Assembly: GCF_012271765.1 (NCBI RefSeq)
Contig: NZ_VRKO01000010.1
Coordinates: forward strand, 690,884-754,883
Source: Erwinia rhapontici
GTDB taxonomy: Bacteria; Pseudomonadota; Gammaproteobacteria; Enterobacterales; Enterobacteriaceae
Length of the DNA stretch: 64,000 bases
Direction of reading: 5' to 3'
The notes under the pieces were generated by a model that was not told the origin of the DNA, did no database searches, and was given only the letters and a program-made list of their open reading frames with translations. A program made the translations under genes and the position numbers. Below, one piece after another: positions 28,253 to 38,693 of this stretch (positions are counted from its first letter, which is position 1; each line of letters opens with the position of its first letter).

Positions 28253-28581
28253 TTCACAATCTCCTGCTTAATGACCACTTCACGGGGTTTCAGTTGCTGA
28301 ATAGCGCGACAAATGCAGTATGGGATCACCGCCCATGCAAGGCCCATCGCTGCACCGGCAGCTTGTTGGGGGGCGCTGTCAGCGGCCCAAACCATCACGA
28401 CACCTTGAATAAAACCAATAACTGAACAGATAATGGACAACTTCCACATTTTTTTTCGTCCCTTTCCTATAGCCATTAACAATTTTATATATATTAACAT
28501 CATTAATGTGGGTGGCAATAAAAATGCGAGCGGACTCACATGCTTAATAATGAAATCAACCCCCCATGTTAAAGCCCCCAC
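28249..28581 (-). CDS. Small inner-membrane protein
   Basis: Up to 110 residues with three or more hydrophobic helices (SPLAFLLPPTLMMLIYIKLL, LSIICSVIGFIQGVVMVW, AAGAAMGLAWAVIPYCI) and a charged tail. The GTG at 28581 sits right on a GGAGG, so translation may begin later, for example at the GTG at 28539. It overlaps the secreted-protein gene by GTGA. No family recognised; the two may work together at the envelope. Confidence 0.6.
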   Translation of the reverse strand: MGALTWGVDFIIKHVSPLAFLLPPTLMMLIYIKLLMAIGKGRKKMWKLSIICSVIGFIQGVVMVWAADSAPQQAAGAAMGLAWAVIPYCICRAIQQLKPREVVIKQEIVK

Positions 28582-28720
28582 CTCCGTTTGCTTTTCCCCC
28601 TAACATAACGCAGTATCTTCAACGGCTTGCCGCTACATGGGCAACTTGCACTGCGGCGTTACGCTGCCACGGGTTCCGATGCCCGATATCAATAAATCAC
28701 ATGTACAAAAGGGTATTGCG

Positions 28721-28975
28721 ATGGGAACCATGTTGGGGCTGCTGGGATTGATGTTGGGTGCATGGGCGGTACGCAGTATCTGTATGAAACCCATAAACAA
28801 TGTGAAGAAGGTGATCCTTGCGCTGATTGCCGGGCTGTATTTTCTCTCGGCAGGCGGGATAGGGGGCACGGAAGAGGACAAGATCCCGTACGTTATCGTT
28901 GCGATGCTGATTGGGGCGGCGGTGGTGTGGTACGGAAATCGTGTCTATAAAGACGATGCCGCCAACGAAGAGTAA
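28721..28975 (+). CDS. Small membrane protein of unknown function
   Basis: 84 residues from ATG 28721 with AAAAGGGT ahead of it; longer starts at 28637 or 28679 lack a ribosome site. Three hydrophobic helices (TMLGLLGLMLGAWAV, VILALIAGLYFLSAGG, YVIVAMLIGAAVVWYG) and an acidic end. No family recognised. Confidence 0.6.
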   Translation: MGTMLGLLGLMLGAWAVRSICMKPINNVKKVILALIAGLYFLSAGGIGGTEEDKIPYVIVAMLIGAAVVWYGNRVYKDDAANEE

Positions 28976-29043
28976 AGCCAACATTTGGCCCCTGCAATGA
29001 CGTTGCAGCGGAATGCTGCTCACTGCCTCTCAAGGAACCTCGT

Positions 29044-29403
29044 ATGACCGATCGCGCCACGCCTAATCTGCCCTCCCGGAGTTTCACTGAGACAGAACAT
29101 TTTTATCGTCAGATAGGTTTTACCACGCAATATAAAGATGAGTACTGGTTGATTATGCTGCGTGGGGACCTGACGCTGGAGTTTTTCCCGCATCAGGATC
29201 TTGACCCTTACAGTAGCTGGTTTAGCTGCTGTCTGCGGCTGGATGATCTCGATGGGTTTTATGCGGTGTTGCAGGCGGCCGGCATTGAGGAGAAGTGCGA
29301 AGATTTCCCGCGTATTCATCCGCCCGTGGAACAACCCTCGGGGCTGAAAATGGCGGCTCTGGTGGATCATGATGGAACGTTGATTCGCTTAATCAGCAAT
29401 TGA
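29044..29403 (+). CDS. VOC-family protein, bleomycin-resistance-like
   Basis: 119 residues of the glyoxalase/bleomycin-binding (VOC) fold: LPSRSFTETEHFYRQIGF at the start, LTLEFFPHQDLDPYSSW in the middle, and MAALVDHDGTLIRLI at the end, as in Ble/BRP drug-binding proteins. AAGGAA lies ahead of the ATG. It may bind bleomycin-type drugs, but many chromosomal homologues have no tested role. Confidence 0.82.
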   Translation: MTDRATPNLPSRSFTETEHFYRQIGFTTQYKDEYWLIMLRGDLTLEFFPHQDLDPYSSWFSCCLRLDDLDGFYAVLQAAGIEEKCEDFPRIHPPVEQPSGLKMAALVDHDGTLIRLISN

Positions 29404-29506
29404 GCCAGTCGGATACCTGAGAGTTGCCGCCGACAACAAGCACACGGTGCCCAAATACGTCAGCCGTCATCGTTGTGCTAACGGTCAGCGTTCTTGTGAA
29501 CACGAT

Positions 29507-29533
29507 AGAAAAAAGTGGGGCTGATTCAGCCCC
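29507..29533 (-). terminator. Terminator of the AI-2E-family gene
   Basis: On the minus strand the stem GGGGCTGA / TCAGCCCC with a one-base loop is followed by ACTTTTTTC, 9 bases past the stop codon. Confidence 0.88.
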
Positions 29534-29541
29534 GTTGTTGT

Positions 29542-30717
29542 TTATGGTTTGCTCTTGTGCTCGAGCTTCTCTTTTTCCAGCTGTTCTCTTTCCTGACCCT
29601 CTCTCTCCTGATTTTCCTGATGTGTCTGACCTTCTTCAATAAAGTCAGGATCAATCCCATCGGTATTGCCTTTATGGTCCTTACCGGACAACAGGTTCCA
29701 GCAGGAGATAAACAGCGCGGCAATCAAGGGACCAATCACGAAGCCATTGAGACCATAGATTTCCATGCCACCGAGGGTCGAAATGAGAATCAGGTAGTCC
29801 GGCATCTTGGTGTCTTTCCCCACCAGCAGTGGGCGCAGGATGTTATCGATAAGACCGATGACCACCACAAAGAAGAACGTCAGTGCCAGGCCCTTCACCA
29901 TCGCACCGGTGAAGAAGAAATACAGCACCACAGGCAGCCAGATAATCGCTGAACCAACCGCCGGGATCAGTGACAGGAAGGCCATCAGCGACCCCCATAA
30001 AATACTGCCCTGAATATCCGCAAACCAGAATGCAATACCCCCCAGCGCACCCTGTACTGCAGCTACGACGATGGTGCCTTTAACCGTTGCGCGTGATACT
30101 GCCGCAAACTTCACAAACAGATGTTGTTTAACAAACTGCGACAGCGGAATGGCATCCAGCGCCAGGCCGACAAGATAGGCTCCATCTTTCAGAAGGAAGA
30201 ACAGCAGATACAGCATCACACCAAAGCCGATGGCAAAGCTGAAGGTGCTTTTACCAATCATCATCAGGCTACCCGCAAAGAACTGGCCGCCTTTCATCGC
30301 CACACCAGACAGCTTTTCCTGAATGGCACTGGCATCGTTCATGTTGTTTTCTTGCAGGAAGTGACGCAACCAGTCGGGCAAATGATTGATAACGCTTGCT
30401 GCCACCGTGGTGAGCTCGGTCTGGTTACCCTGCAAACGGTTGTAGAGGGCGTTGAACTCTACCGCCAGTGAGGAGGCGACCACGGCCAGTGGGATAAATA
30501 CAATCAGGCAGATCACCAACAACGTCAGCAGCGATGCCAGGCCGTTTTTATCGCCAAGATGTTTTCTGATTTTGGTTTTAAGTGGATGGAAAATAATCGC
30601 CAGAATGGCGGCCCAGAGGATCGCCGAAAAATAAGGCCCCAGGATGTGAAAAAAAGCCAGCGTGGTTGCCGCCAGTATAAAGATAAAGAATCCCTTACTA
30701 ATGCCCTGAATGATCAT
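29542..30717 (-). CDS. AI-2E transporter family membrane protein
   Basis: 391 residues of the AI-2E (formerly UPF0118) family, related to YdiK, PerM and TqsA. About eight hydrophobic helices with family blocks: PYFSAILWAAILAIIFHPL near the start, LPDWLRHFL, and FLSLIPAVGSAIIWLPVVL then GLIDNILRPLLVG in the second half. A hydrophilic tail rich in Glu/Lys/Gln (EGQEREQLEKEKLEHKSKP) is unusual in length. Members export autoinducer-2 or ions; the substrate here is not known. Confidence 0.88.
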   Translation of the reverse strand: MIIQGISKGFFIFILAATTLAFFHILGPYFSAILWAAILAIIFHPLKTKIRKHLGDKNGLASLLTLLVICLIVFIPLAVVASSLAVEFNALYNRLQGNQTELTTVAASVINHLPDWLRHFLQENNMNDASAIQEKLSGVAMKGGQFFAGSLMMIGKSTFSFAIGFGVMLYLLFFLLKDGAYLVGLALDAIPLSQFVKQHLFVKFAAVSRATVKGTIVVAAVQGALGGIAFWFADIQGSILWGSLMAFLSLIPAVGSAIIWLPVVLYFFFTGAMVKGLALTFFFVVVIGLIDNILRPLLVGKDTKMPDYLILISTLGGMEIYGLNGFVIGPLIAALFISCWNLLSGKDHKGNTDGIDPDFIEEGQTHQENQEREGQEREQLEKEKLEHKSKP

Positions 30718-30843
30718 TTTATTGTCTCTGTTTATGGTCTCGGTAATGAACGTATTCCCTTTGATCGCTAAAAATAGACCACGCTCCGGTTACCAGCAAT
30801 GTTCGCCGGAAAATTTAAAGGAAATGAAGTCTAAGCAACGGTA

Positions 30844-31638
30844 TCAGGTCTGTTGACCAGGCCAGCGATAAATTTTATGCGCCAGCAGGGAGAAATCAGA
30901 TTGATACCCTTCGCCGCTGGCTTTCATCATGGCGCGCAGTTGCGTCAGCGGCGTGCTGCAATGCCCGACGCTGGCATAGATCACCACATTGCCACTGGGC
31001 GTGGTGCAATAGAGCACAGTGCGAAACAGGGTTGTGAGTGCATCGGAAAACGCGGAGTCTTCATCCGGGGCCTGAGGATGGTTCAGTACCAGCCAACCGT
31101 TGGGCTGTAACGTTTGCGCGCATTGACGCAAAAACTCACGTGAAGACTGCAGTGGCACAATGGCGCTGGCGGAATACAGGTCAGAAAAAATCAGTGAGTA
31201 GCGGGCAGGGTCTGCCTGCGCCATGAAATCGGCGGCATCTTCCACCCGATATTGAATATCTGGGGTTACCGGCAGGTGAAAATGCGCCAGGGCAACATCC
31301 AGCACCACCTGACGCAGCTCCACGGCATCAATGACGATCTGTGGGTTACCTGCAAACAGCGGTCGTATCAGGCATCCGCCACCCAGACCCAGCACCAGAA
31401 TGCGGTTCGCGGGAGTCAGCGCCGTAGCCATCAACATGGCACAAATGTATTTATGTACGGGGATCATCGGGTTGCTTTTCTGCATTTTGCTTTGCTCGAA
31501 AACCCGGTCAAAGCTCAGAAGGCGGTAGACCTTGTTATCGATCACGGTGACCTCACCGTGTGCATCCTCAGCGGTGGCCACAATGTCGCCCCGAATGCGA
31601 AACAGCATGGAAGAAGTGTAAACATCGTTGTCAGACAT
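30844..31638 (-). CDS. Spermidine-synthase-like (SpeE-fold) methyltransferase
   Basis: 264 residues from ATG 31638; the frame runs further upstream without similarity. Rossmann-fold motif I ILVLGLGGGCLIRPLF, motif II IDAVELRQVVLDVA, an acidic VEDAADFM and FSDLYSASAIVP correspond to the polyamine synthase core. The N-terminal domain is short, and the aminopropyl-acceptor Asp motif is not clearly conserved, so a different small-molecule reaction is possible. Confidence 0.7.
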   Translation of the reverse strand: MSDNDVYTSSMLFRIRGDIVATAEDAHGEVTVIDNKVYRLLSFDRVFEQSKMQKSNPMIPVHKYICAMLMATALTPANRILVLGLGGGCLIRPLFAGNPQIVIDAVELRQVVLDVALAHFHLPVTPDIQYRVEDAADFMAQADPARYSLIFSDLYSASAIVPLQSSREFLRQCAQTLQPNGWLVLNHPQAPDEDSAFSDALTTLFRTVLYCTTPSGNVVIYASVGHCSTPLTQLRAMMKASGEGYQSDFSLLAHKIYRWPGQQT

Positions 31639-31940
31639 GATGGTGATTCCGTGGCTCTCAGCCGGAGCCGAGCCCTTGATGATCATTTTTATACTATGTT
31701 TACATTTAACCGCAGGGCAGAGCAATGCGTGTTGCTCGCATAAAGGCAGCCCCTGACGGTTTTTACCCGCAAGAAATCACGCAAAATATCGTAGCATGAG
31801 GGTTTCATGATGAAATAAGGACGATTCAACCCCACTTTCTGCCATCATGGCTTGTGCATCATCGCCCGGCACTCTACGATGTCAGGTGGCCCGGTGCTGC
31901 GGATAACCGTAACACTGATGACTGGCCAGGAGCCTGTTGC

Positions 31941-32234
31941 ATGAAAAGCGAGAAAGAAATTTCCATCGACCAGTTTACGGATGATGAAAAAGTATTGGTG
32001 GAGCAGCGGGTTAAAACGTTGACCGATAAACTCAGTCACGTCGCCAGTAAGAAAGAAGAGAAAGAAATCCTCAAAGAGGCCAAGCGGTTAGTGATGAAAG
32101 AGCGCGTTGTGCGCGAAAGCAGCAAAGTGGTACTGGCTAAGAAACCGCGTAAACCGTCTGCGGCAAAAGAGAGCGAAGTGAAAGATTTTAGCTGGAGTGG
32201 TTCACTGCGTAAAAATCCGCGCGCACTGAAATAA
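31941..32234 (+). CDS. Small basic protein of unknown function
   Basis: 97 residues from ATG 31941 with AGGAG nine bases upstream. Very rich in Lys and Glu: an N-terminal helical part (DEKVLVEQRVKTLTDKLSHV) and a basic low-complexity C-terminus (KKPRKPSAAKE, SLRKNPRALK). It could bind nucleic acid. No E. coli counterpart at this place. Confidence 0.6.
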   Translation: MKSEKEISIDQFTDDEKVLVEQRVKTLTDKLSHVASKKEEKEILKEAKRLVMKERVVRESSKVVLAKKPRKPSAAKESEVKDFSWSGSLRKNPRALK

Positions 32235-32285
32235 TTCTGTTATCGGGGCTGTGATGGCCCTTGTATTCCTGTCTGCTTATCTCGC

Positions 32286-32393
32286 CTATCCCACGATAAT
32301 CAAATGTACCAGTCGCGCCAGCACCTCAATAATTAATAAACTGCCTGTGGTAATCAGGGCCAGCGTCAGATAAAACTGCCTGCGTTTGCTCAT
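32286..32393 (-). CDS. Candidate 35-residue membrane peptide
   Basis: MSKRRQFYLT followed by a single hydrophobic helix to the end (LALITTGSLLIIEVL, then LVHLIIVG). The basic N-terminus plus one helix is the pattern of many enterobacterial small membrane proteins. The ribosome site (ACAGAG) is weak. It lies alone between the basic protein and rsmF in a 284-base gap. Confidence 0.35.
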   Translation of the reverse strand: MSKRRQFYLTLALITTGSLLIIEVLARLVHLIIVG

Positions 32394-32518
32394 CTCTGTG
32401 AAATCCGTGAAGGTCAGAAAGACATCATTTTAAAGCAATTGCGATAAACCATGCCTCAATATCGTGCCAATTGGCCGTGCCATAACGTCAATGGCGGCTC
32501 CGAAAAACCGCCAGTGAG

Positions 32519-33955
32519 TTACACGCTGAACAGCTTGCCGTCGCGTACCAGTTCTCGGGGGTAGCTATTTTTAATGCGGCTACCGACCTTTTTGGCTATA
32601 CCAATCGGCTGCTGCTGATAACAAATGATCAGCTCATCACCCGGCAGTTCACGCTCAGGATAGATATCCCGCCCACGATACCACTCTTCCGCTTCACTGC
32701 TGCTCAATTCAATAGCATGAGGTGCCGCCGGATCAGCCAACGCGATAGCGGCTTCATGCTGCCAGCGGTAACCTTTCGGGAATGTTTCTGCCAGCTTCAG
32801 GCCGATTCGAGAGAAACGTACGCGGCCCAGCAATGCTTCTATCGCGCGCGGGAACAGCCACAGCTCTTTGTCACGCTGCCACAGCGCCATGTCATCTTCC
32901 CAGCGCAGTCCCGATTTTGCCGCCGCGGCGATCACCTCTTCCTGCTGTTTACGATTGAGCGGGCTGAAGGGCGGTTTCCCCACTTTATAGCCGGGCACCG
33001 GCAGAGGAGGCACGCTTGCCGTTTTGCGCAGACGTGCAACAAAGAAGCCTTCGCTGTCGAAAATGTGCGGGAACACATGGAGGAAACCCTCCGACGTGGC
33101 CGCCTTTTCCGCTCCCTCGAACAGCGAGTTCAGGGGTTCAATCTCTACGGCATCCGGGTACTGTTCCTGCAACCAGGTAATGACCTGCTGATTTTCACTG
33201 CGGTTCAGGGTGCAGGTGGAGTAAACCAGCGTGCCACCCGGGCGCAGGGCATGAAACGCACTGTTGATCAAATCTTGCTGCGTGGCGGCAATCTCGGCGG
33301 TGCTGGCTTCAGACCAGTTACGCAGGGCGTCCGCATCTTTGCGGATGACACCTTCACCCGAGCAGGGGGCATCCAGCAGAATAGCGTCAAAGCACTCGGG
33401 TAGCGCCGGGCCGAAGACGCGTCCATCGAAATGGGTCATTGCGGTATTGCTCACGCCGCAGCGGCTAAGGTTAGCGTGCAGCACTTTCACGCGGCTGGCG
33501 GAGAATTCATTGGCAAGGATGGCGCCATGATTCTTCATCCTGGCAGCAATCTGCGTGGTTTTTGAACCTGGCGCTGCCGCCATATCCATAATCCGCTCAG
33601 GAGAGGTATCACCGGAAAACAGTGCACTGACCGGTAGCATCGAGCTGGCTTCCTGGATGTAGAACAGCCCGGCGAGGTGTTCAGCGGTGCTGCCCAGCGG
33701 CAGCGTGTCGGCATCGTCACGGCTGATCCAGAATCCTTCTGCACACCAGGGAATCGGCGTTAATGCCCACTGATACGGCGCCACCTGTAGGAGAAAGTCC
33801 GCCACGCTGATTTTTAACGTATTGACGCGAAGGCTGCGGCGAAGAGGTTGCTCACTGATGGCGAGAAAACGTTCGTATTCGGTGTTATCTGGCAGTAACT
33901 GCTGCATTTGATCGAGAAAGGCTTGCGGAAAATAGACGCGGGAAGAGTGAGACAC
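32519..33955 (-). CDS. rsmF: RsmF, 16S rRNA m5C1407 methyltransferase
   Basis: NOL1/NOP2/Sun-family methyltransferase of 16S rRNA. It has 478 residues, as in E. coli. The SAM-binding [16 protein letters not shown], the catalytic-cysteine DAPCSGEG and the second cysteine [12 protein letters not shown] are present. The C-terminal PUA-like region ends [20 protein letters not shown]. The start is GTG, chosen by alignment of VYFPQAFL with E. coli VYFPDAFL. Confidence 0.96.
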   Translation of the reverse strand: MSHSSRVYFPQAFLDQMQQLLPDNTEYERFLAISEQPLRRSLRVNTLKISVADFLLQVAPYQWALTPIPWCAEGFWISRDDADTLPLGSTAEHLAGLFYIQEASSMLPVSALFSGDTSPERIMDMAAAPGSKTTQIAARMKNHGAILANEFSASRVKVLHANLSRCGVSNTAMTHFDGRVFGPALPECFDAILLDAPCSGEGVIRKDADALRNWSEASTAEIAATQQDLINSAFHALRPGGTLVYSTCTLNRSENQQVITWLQEQYPDAVEIEPLNSLFEGAEKAATSEGFLHVFPHIFDSEGFFVARLRKTASVPPLPVPGYKVGKPPFSPLNRKQQEEVIAAAAKSGLRWEDDMALWQRDKELWLFPRAIEALLGRVRFSRIGLKLAETFPKGYRWQHEAAIALADPAAPHAIELSSSEAEEWYRGRDIYPERELPGDELIICYQQQPIGIAKKVGSRIKNSYPRELVRDGKLFSV

Positions 33956-34066
33956 AGGCTGAATCCAGGGGAAATAAGTGCTTGCAGTTTAGCATGGTCA
34001 TGACAGTGGTAAAAAATAAGAAGCCAAAAAAATCTGTTTTTTTCCTATAAAATGTCGCGGATAAAG

Positions 34067-34100
34067 AGCGGGGCCTTATGTTGCGACATAAGGCCCCGCT
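34067..34100. terminator. 15-bp perfect hairpin between rsmF and letB
   Basis: Arms AGCGGGGCCTTATGT (34067-34081) and ACATAAGGCCCCGCT (34086-34100) around TGCG. It follows the letB stop on the minus strand, with CTTTATC after the stem rather than a long T-run. Confidence 0.65.
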
Positions 34101-34122
34101 GTGTTTTGCCCTGTTTACACCA

Positions 34123-36756
34123 CTACTGTGGCAGTGCGGTACCCCATTTGCGCCACTCTTTCGGTTCCTCTTCCTCCAGCAGGAAGTGTTTACCGGAAGA
34201 GGCTTGCGGAGCCAGCGGCACGGTTGGTGGTGTGGCGAAGGCGATACCACCCTGAATGAACTGCTGGAAGGTTCCGGTTTTCACCACCCCACCGATCAGC
34301 CCAAATTTCAGGTTGTAGCCCGATGCCAGCCAGAACACCGAGTTATTACGCACGAGGTGTTGATATTTCTTACTGATGCGCAGCGTAATCTGTACGCGGT
34401 CGGCCATTGCTCCCAGTGATGTCCCTGTCACCGTACCGACTTCCACGCCGCGGAACAGCACTGGCGTACCGACCGACAGTGAACCGCCTTCCGGTGCGTC
34501 CATCACCACATTCAGTCCGTCAAGATAACGCGCATCGGTGATGGTGGATTCCTGGAGCTCAAAGGTGCGCTGAGCTCGGCCTTTGCCCGGGTCTACGTTG
34601 ATATAAGGCTGAAGCAAGGTTTCCAGGTGGTTAACGCCGGCAGCCGAAATCTGCGGCGATACCACGGAGAAGCGGGTGCCAAGACGGGCGAAATCCTGCA
34701 CGTATTCAGGGTAGAGCACCGCTTTGGCGATCACCTGATTATTATCGGCCCCCAGTGCCAGTGATTCTAACTGCCCAATGGTGATACCGAGATAGCGGAT
34801 AGGCATACCCGCTGACAGCTTACTGGCATCATAAGTCCGCAGGGTGATCTGGCTGCCCACGGCGCGGGCTGTGGTCTCTGAGTCATACAGAACGCGTTTA
34901 TCCTGACGGGTTAAACCGACGCCCGCACCGGATAAATTATCAAAGCTGATGGCGCCCTTCAGTGCACGATTCAACGGTGAGGCCTGCACGGTCAGGCCGC
35001 TACCGTTCAACTGCACGCGTGCACCGCCTTCGGCCCAGAAGACGCTGCTTTGTGTCAGCAGGCGTCGGTACTCCGGCTTGATATGTACGTTGACGTCGAA
35101 AGCATCGGAGCGAGGGTTCACGCTGACAATCTCACCCACCTGGAACTTACGGAAAAGCACCACAGAACCTGCCTGGATGTCGGGCAGACTGCTGGCGGTC
35201 AGGGTGAGGGTGGTGGGCAGAGTGTCACCGAGAATGCCTTCCTCCGCTTTCTCGCTGTTGGCATACAGCGGATAACGGGTTTTCACCGCGCCTTTGTTAC
35301 CCGGATCGAGGCGAATGCCCCCGTCGACCCACTCGCGGGCGCTGGCGCCCAGCACTTCCATTCCGTCTATGCCGAGCTTCACATCCAGGCGGCTGTTAAT
35401 GATAAATTTGCTGTCACCATGCACCAGATGGCGGTACTCGGCCGCCACGGCAACATTAAAGGTTACGCCTTTTTCATTCAGGGTACGCTTGATCACCTGT
35501 CCAATGCGCATTCCGTGCAGCATCAGCGGCTGCCCGGCATCAATGCCGTAGCTTTCCGGGGCATTGAGCGTCAGCTCAAGCGCGTTGGGTTGCTGTAACA
35601 GCGATTCATTGCTTGGCAAGACCGTATAATGATTTTGTGGCTCACCGTCACCCGGGATCAGCTCAAGCGTATTGCCTGTCAGCAGGCTGCTGAGGCTGGT
35701 ATCGCTCAGGCTAATTTTCGGGCTACGCATTTCAATGCGGGTTCCCGTGCGCATCAGGCTGGTCACGGACGGGTCGAGGGTCAGTTCACCGCTGACTTTG
35801 CCGCTGTCCAGCAGCGTCATTTTTGTCAGCGTGCCGACCTCCAGTCCCTGATACATCAGCGGAGTACTGCCTTCTTTCAAATTCTTACCATCTGGCAGAT
35901 CGAGCGAAATCATCACGCCGCGCTGGCTTTGCGCCAGGTCAGGGTAGAGGGCATAGGTGTCGTCGGATTTCGCGGCCTCCGATGTTTCTGGTGAATCGAA
36001 AGCAATAGCGCCATTGACCAGTGCGGCCAGGCTTTCCAGCTGCACTTTTGCACCGCTGAGGCCGACATCAGCTTTCACGCCTGAAACATTCCAGAAGCGG
36101 CTCTCTTTTTTCACCAGATTAGTGAAACGCCGTTCAATCAGTACGTCGATGGTCACGCCCTTGTTGCCCGAATTCAGGCTATAGTCGTAGACGCGTCCGA
36201 CCGGGATTTTGCGGAAATAGACCAGCGATCCGCTGTTCAATGCACCGAGATCCGGGGCATGTAAGTGGATCATCATTTCACCCGTATTGACGCGGTATTT
36301 CGGCTGAGTATCCAGCGCAACAAAGTTCTCGCGCGGTTCGCCTTTACCGGGCATCATCCCGATGTAGTTCCCGCCAACCAGCGCATCCAGGCCGGAAACA
36401 CCGGCCAGTGAGGCTTTGGGCGTGACCAGCCAGAACTGCGTATCTTCACGCAGCGCATCCTTCATATCGCTTTTAATACTGGCCTTGATCTTAATGGTGC
36501 GCAGATCGTCAGTCATGCTGATGCCCTGCACCAGACCGACTTCCACCCCCTGGTAACGCACTGGCGTGCGGCCGGGCACAATACCGTCGGCGGTAGCGAA
36601 ATCGATGGTGACCGTGGTGCCGCGCTCCTGGTAATTGGTCCAGATCAGCCAGCCGGCAATCAGCAGCGCAATAAAGGGCAGCAACCAGAACGGCGATATT
36701 TTGCGCCGATTTTTGATGCGTGCGCTAGTCGGTGTAGTCGGCGTTTCCTGTTGCAT
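34123..36756 (-). CDS. letB: LetB (YebT), MCE-domain lipid transport tunnel protein
   Basis: Multivalent adhesion protein that forms a periplasm-spanning lipid channel between inner and outer membranes. ATG 36756 (MQQETPTTP) gives 877 residues, the E. coli length; a longer frame overlaps letA further without support. One N-terminal membrane helix ([17 protein letters not shown]) is followed by seven repeated MCE domains; the repeats show as [11 protein letters not shown]-like blocks ([44 protein letters not shown]). Its start overlaps the end of letA by 32 bases. Confidence 0.95.
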   Translation of the reverse strand: MQQETPTTPTSARIKNRRKISPFWLLPFIALLIAGWLIWTNYQERGTTVTIDFATADGIVPGRTPVRYQGVEVGLVQGISMTDDLRTIKIKASIKSDMKDALREDTQFWLVTPKASLAGVSGLDALVGGNYIGMMPGKGEPRENFVALDTQPKYRVNTGEMMIHLHAPDLGALNSGSLVYFRKIPVGRVYDYSLNSGNKGVTIDVLIERRFTNLVKKESRFWNVSGVKADVGLSGAKVQLESLAALVNGAIAFDSPETSEAAKSDDTYALYPDLAQSQRGVMISLDLPDGKNLKEGSTPLMYQGLEVGTLTKMTLLDSGKVSGELTLDPSVTSLMRTGTRIEMRSPKISLSDTSLSSLLTGNTLELIPGDGEPQNHYTVLPSNESLLQQPNALELTLNAPESYGIDAGQPLMLHGMRIGQVIKRTLNEKGVTFNVAVAAEYRHLVHGDSKFIINSRLDVKLGIDGMEVLGASAREWVDGGIRLDPGNKGAVKTRYPLYANSEKAEEGILGDTLPTTLTLTASSLPDIQAGSVVLFRKFQVGEIVSVNPRSDAFDVNVHIKPEYRRLLTQSSVFWAEGGARVQLNGSGLTVQASPLNRALKGAISFDNLSGAGVGLTRQDKRVLYDSETTARAVGSQITLRTYDASKLSAGMPIRYLGITIGQLESLALGADNNQVIAKAVLYPEYVQDFARLGTRFSVVSPQISAAGVNHLETLLQPYINVDPGKGRAQRTFELQESTITDARYLDGLNVVMDAPEGGSLSVGTPVLFRGVEVGTVTGTSLGAMADRVQITLRISKKYQHLVRNNSVFWLASGYNLKFGLIGGVVKTGTFQQFIQGGIAFATPPTVPLAPQASSGKHFLLEEEEPKEWRKWGTALPQ

Positions 36757-37969
36757 GAGCATCCCAAAGTAAACGGCTATCCAGCCACTCAACGGCAAGG
36801 ATAGTAAGTATGACCGCCGATCCGAAGTAGAACGCAGCGGGTCCCATTGTAAAAGCCAGAAGCTGGTCGCGATTGACCAGCGACATGGTTAACGAAATAA
36901 CGAAGAGATCGAGCATTGACCAGCGGCCAACCCATTTCACCACGCGCAACAGGCGTATGCGGGTTTTCAGCCCCTGTTCGCAATTAAAGTGAATGCTGAT
37001 TAACAGCGTCAGTAACACGATGACCTTAGTGAAGGGCACCAGAATACTGGCAATAAACACCACGGCGGCCACCGGAATATTACCGGAGGCCAGCGAAAGT
37101 ATCCCGGAAAGAATCGTGTCTTCCTGACGCGCGCCGTTCAAATAGATGATTGAGATCGGCAGCAGGTTTGCCGGGATCAGCAACACGATGGAGGCAATCA
37201 GTGATGCCCAGGATTTTTGCAGGCTGAAGTGGCGGCGAAAACGCAGTGGAGTGTGGCAGCGTGTGCAACGTCCACGATCATCGGCGACCCCGGTGTGGTG
37301 GCAGCTCAGACAAACCTGCAATTGTACGAGGGGGACATTGGGGTTTGGCTGCGGATAAAAACGATGCCACAGCTGTTCAACATTCAGGTGAATTAACGTC
37401 AGCAGGCTCAGTAGCGTCAATATAATGAAAGCAATCAGCCCAATGCCTGGCGTAATCGCCGCATAGTCCTGAACCTTGATGGAGGCAATGGCGACGCCCA
37501 CCAGATAAATATCCAGCATCACCCACTCTTTTAAGCGGTCGAGCATCAGGAGCACCGGGCGCAGGTTCATGCCCAGTTTTTCACCAAAATAGAGGTAAGC
37601 AATGGAGGCGACCAGCGTCACCGGTGCACCAATGGTACAGAACGCCACCATCGCAGCGGTGATCACATCGCCCTGTTGCGCCATCTGCATGATGCCGCCC
37701 AGCAGGCTGGCATAAATATTGGTTCCCAGCAGACGCACCGACATTAACGATTCATTAAATGCGAACGGCATCAGCAACATCATGGTGACGGCCATGGCCG
37801 CCAGACGCGTCATTGACCAGTCACGTCCATTAAGGATAAGCGCATTGCAACGCGGGCAGTGTGCTGACTGGCGTGATTTCACATCTGGTAAGGAAAAAAG
37901 GGTATCACATTGGGGACATCGCTGATAACGTGCCTGTGGCAGAGCATGACTGATGGCGTGTATTTTCAT
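36725..37969 (-). CDS. letA: LetA (YebS), inner-membrane partner of LetB
   Basis: PqiA-family membrane protein thought to feed lipids to LetB. It has 414 residues, slightly shorter than E. coli (427) at the N-terminus. Two zinc-ribbon cysteine sets are visible: CPQC...CPRC (about residues 18-42) and CLSCHHTG...CTRCHTP. Two PqiA transmembrane modules carry [15 protein letters not shown]-like ([15 protein letters not shown]) and [13 protein letters not shown] motifs. First gene of letAB. Confidence 0.95.
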   Translation of the reverse strand: MKIHAISHALPQARYQRCPQCDTLFSLPDVKSRQSAHCPRCNALILNGRDWSMTRLAAMAVTMMLLMPFAFNESLMSVRLLGTNIYASLLGGIMQMAQQGDVITAAMVAFCTIGAPVTLVASIAYLYFGEKLGMNLRPVLLMLDRLKEWVMLDIYLVGVAIASIKVQDYAAITPGIGLIAFIILTLLSLLTLIHLNVEQLWHRFYPQPNPNVPLVQLQVCLSCHHTGVADDRGRCTRCHTPLRFRRHFSLQKSWASLIASIVLLIPANLLPISIIYLNGARQEDTILSGILSLASGNIPVAAVVFIASILVPFTKVIVLLTLLISIHFNCEQGLKTRIRLLRVVKWVGRWSMLDLFVISLTMSLVNRDQLLAFTMGPAAFYFGSAVILTILAVEWLDSRLLWDAHATGNADYTD

Positions 37970-38192
37970 ATTCCCGATCGTGCTTTAGCCCAAACAGCGC
38001 AGGTGCAGGGCAGGGTTAGGCTGATTAACGCCATGAGAGCAAGACTCAGTATAGCCATGCTTCAGTATTCGGATAATTCTAAGGTTATAGTAACTAACAG
38101 AATGATTCATCTGATCCGCTGGTTTTTTAATGCTTAATTTTTCGGGCGATGCAGCCTGACGGTGTCGTCTTCGTTTCTACAATGGTTAAACA

Positions 38193-38693
38193 ATGACAAA
38201 AGCAGAATTTTATACCGACCTCAATCGTGATATGCGTGCCTTACTCAGTGGCGAAACCAGCTTTCTGGCGGTGATGGGCAATTGTAGCGCGCTTTTATAC
38301 GAACGTCTTGATGGGGTTAACTGGGCAGGTTTTTATTTGTTAACGGAAGAAAAAACGCTGGTTCTGGGGCCATTCCAGGGGAAAATCGCCTGTGTGCGTA
38401 TTCCTGTGGGGCGTGGTGTCTGTGGAACGGCCGTGGCAGAGAATACCGTTCAGCGCGTTGATGATGTGCACGCATTCCCCGGACATATCGCTTGTGATGC
38501 CGCCAGTAATGCAGAAATTGTGTTGCCGCTGGTGGTTAATGGCAGTGTTATTGGTGTTTTGGACATTGATAGTGTGGAATATAACCGCTTTGACAGTGAG
38601 GATGAAGCGGGGCTAAAAGCGTTGACGGACGGGCTTTGTGAGGTGCTTGCCGGATCGGATGTGGAAAAATTTATTCACATGAAACGCACCTAA
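38193..38693 (+). CDS. msrC: MsrC, free methionine-(R)-sulfoxide reductase
   Basis: GAF-domain enzyme that reduces free Met-R-sulfoxide. It has 166 residues (E. coli 165). The conserved cysteines are in IACVRIPVGRGVCGTA and HIACDAASNAEIV; NWAGFYLL and GVLDIDS complete the pocket. Divergent from letA. Probably a single-gene unit. Confidence 0.95.
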   Translation: MTKAEFYTDLNRDMRALLSGETSFLAVMGNCSALLYERLDGVNWAGFYLLTEEKTLVLGPFQGKIACVRIPVGRGVCGTAVAENTVQRVDDVHAFPGHIACDAASNAEIVLPLVVNGSVIGVLDIDSVEYNRFDSEDEAGLKALTDGLCEVLAGSDVEKFIHMKRT

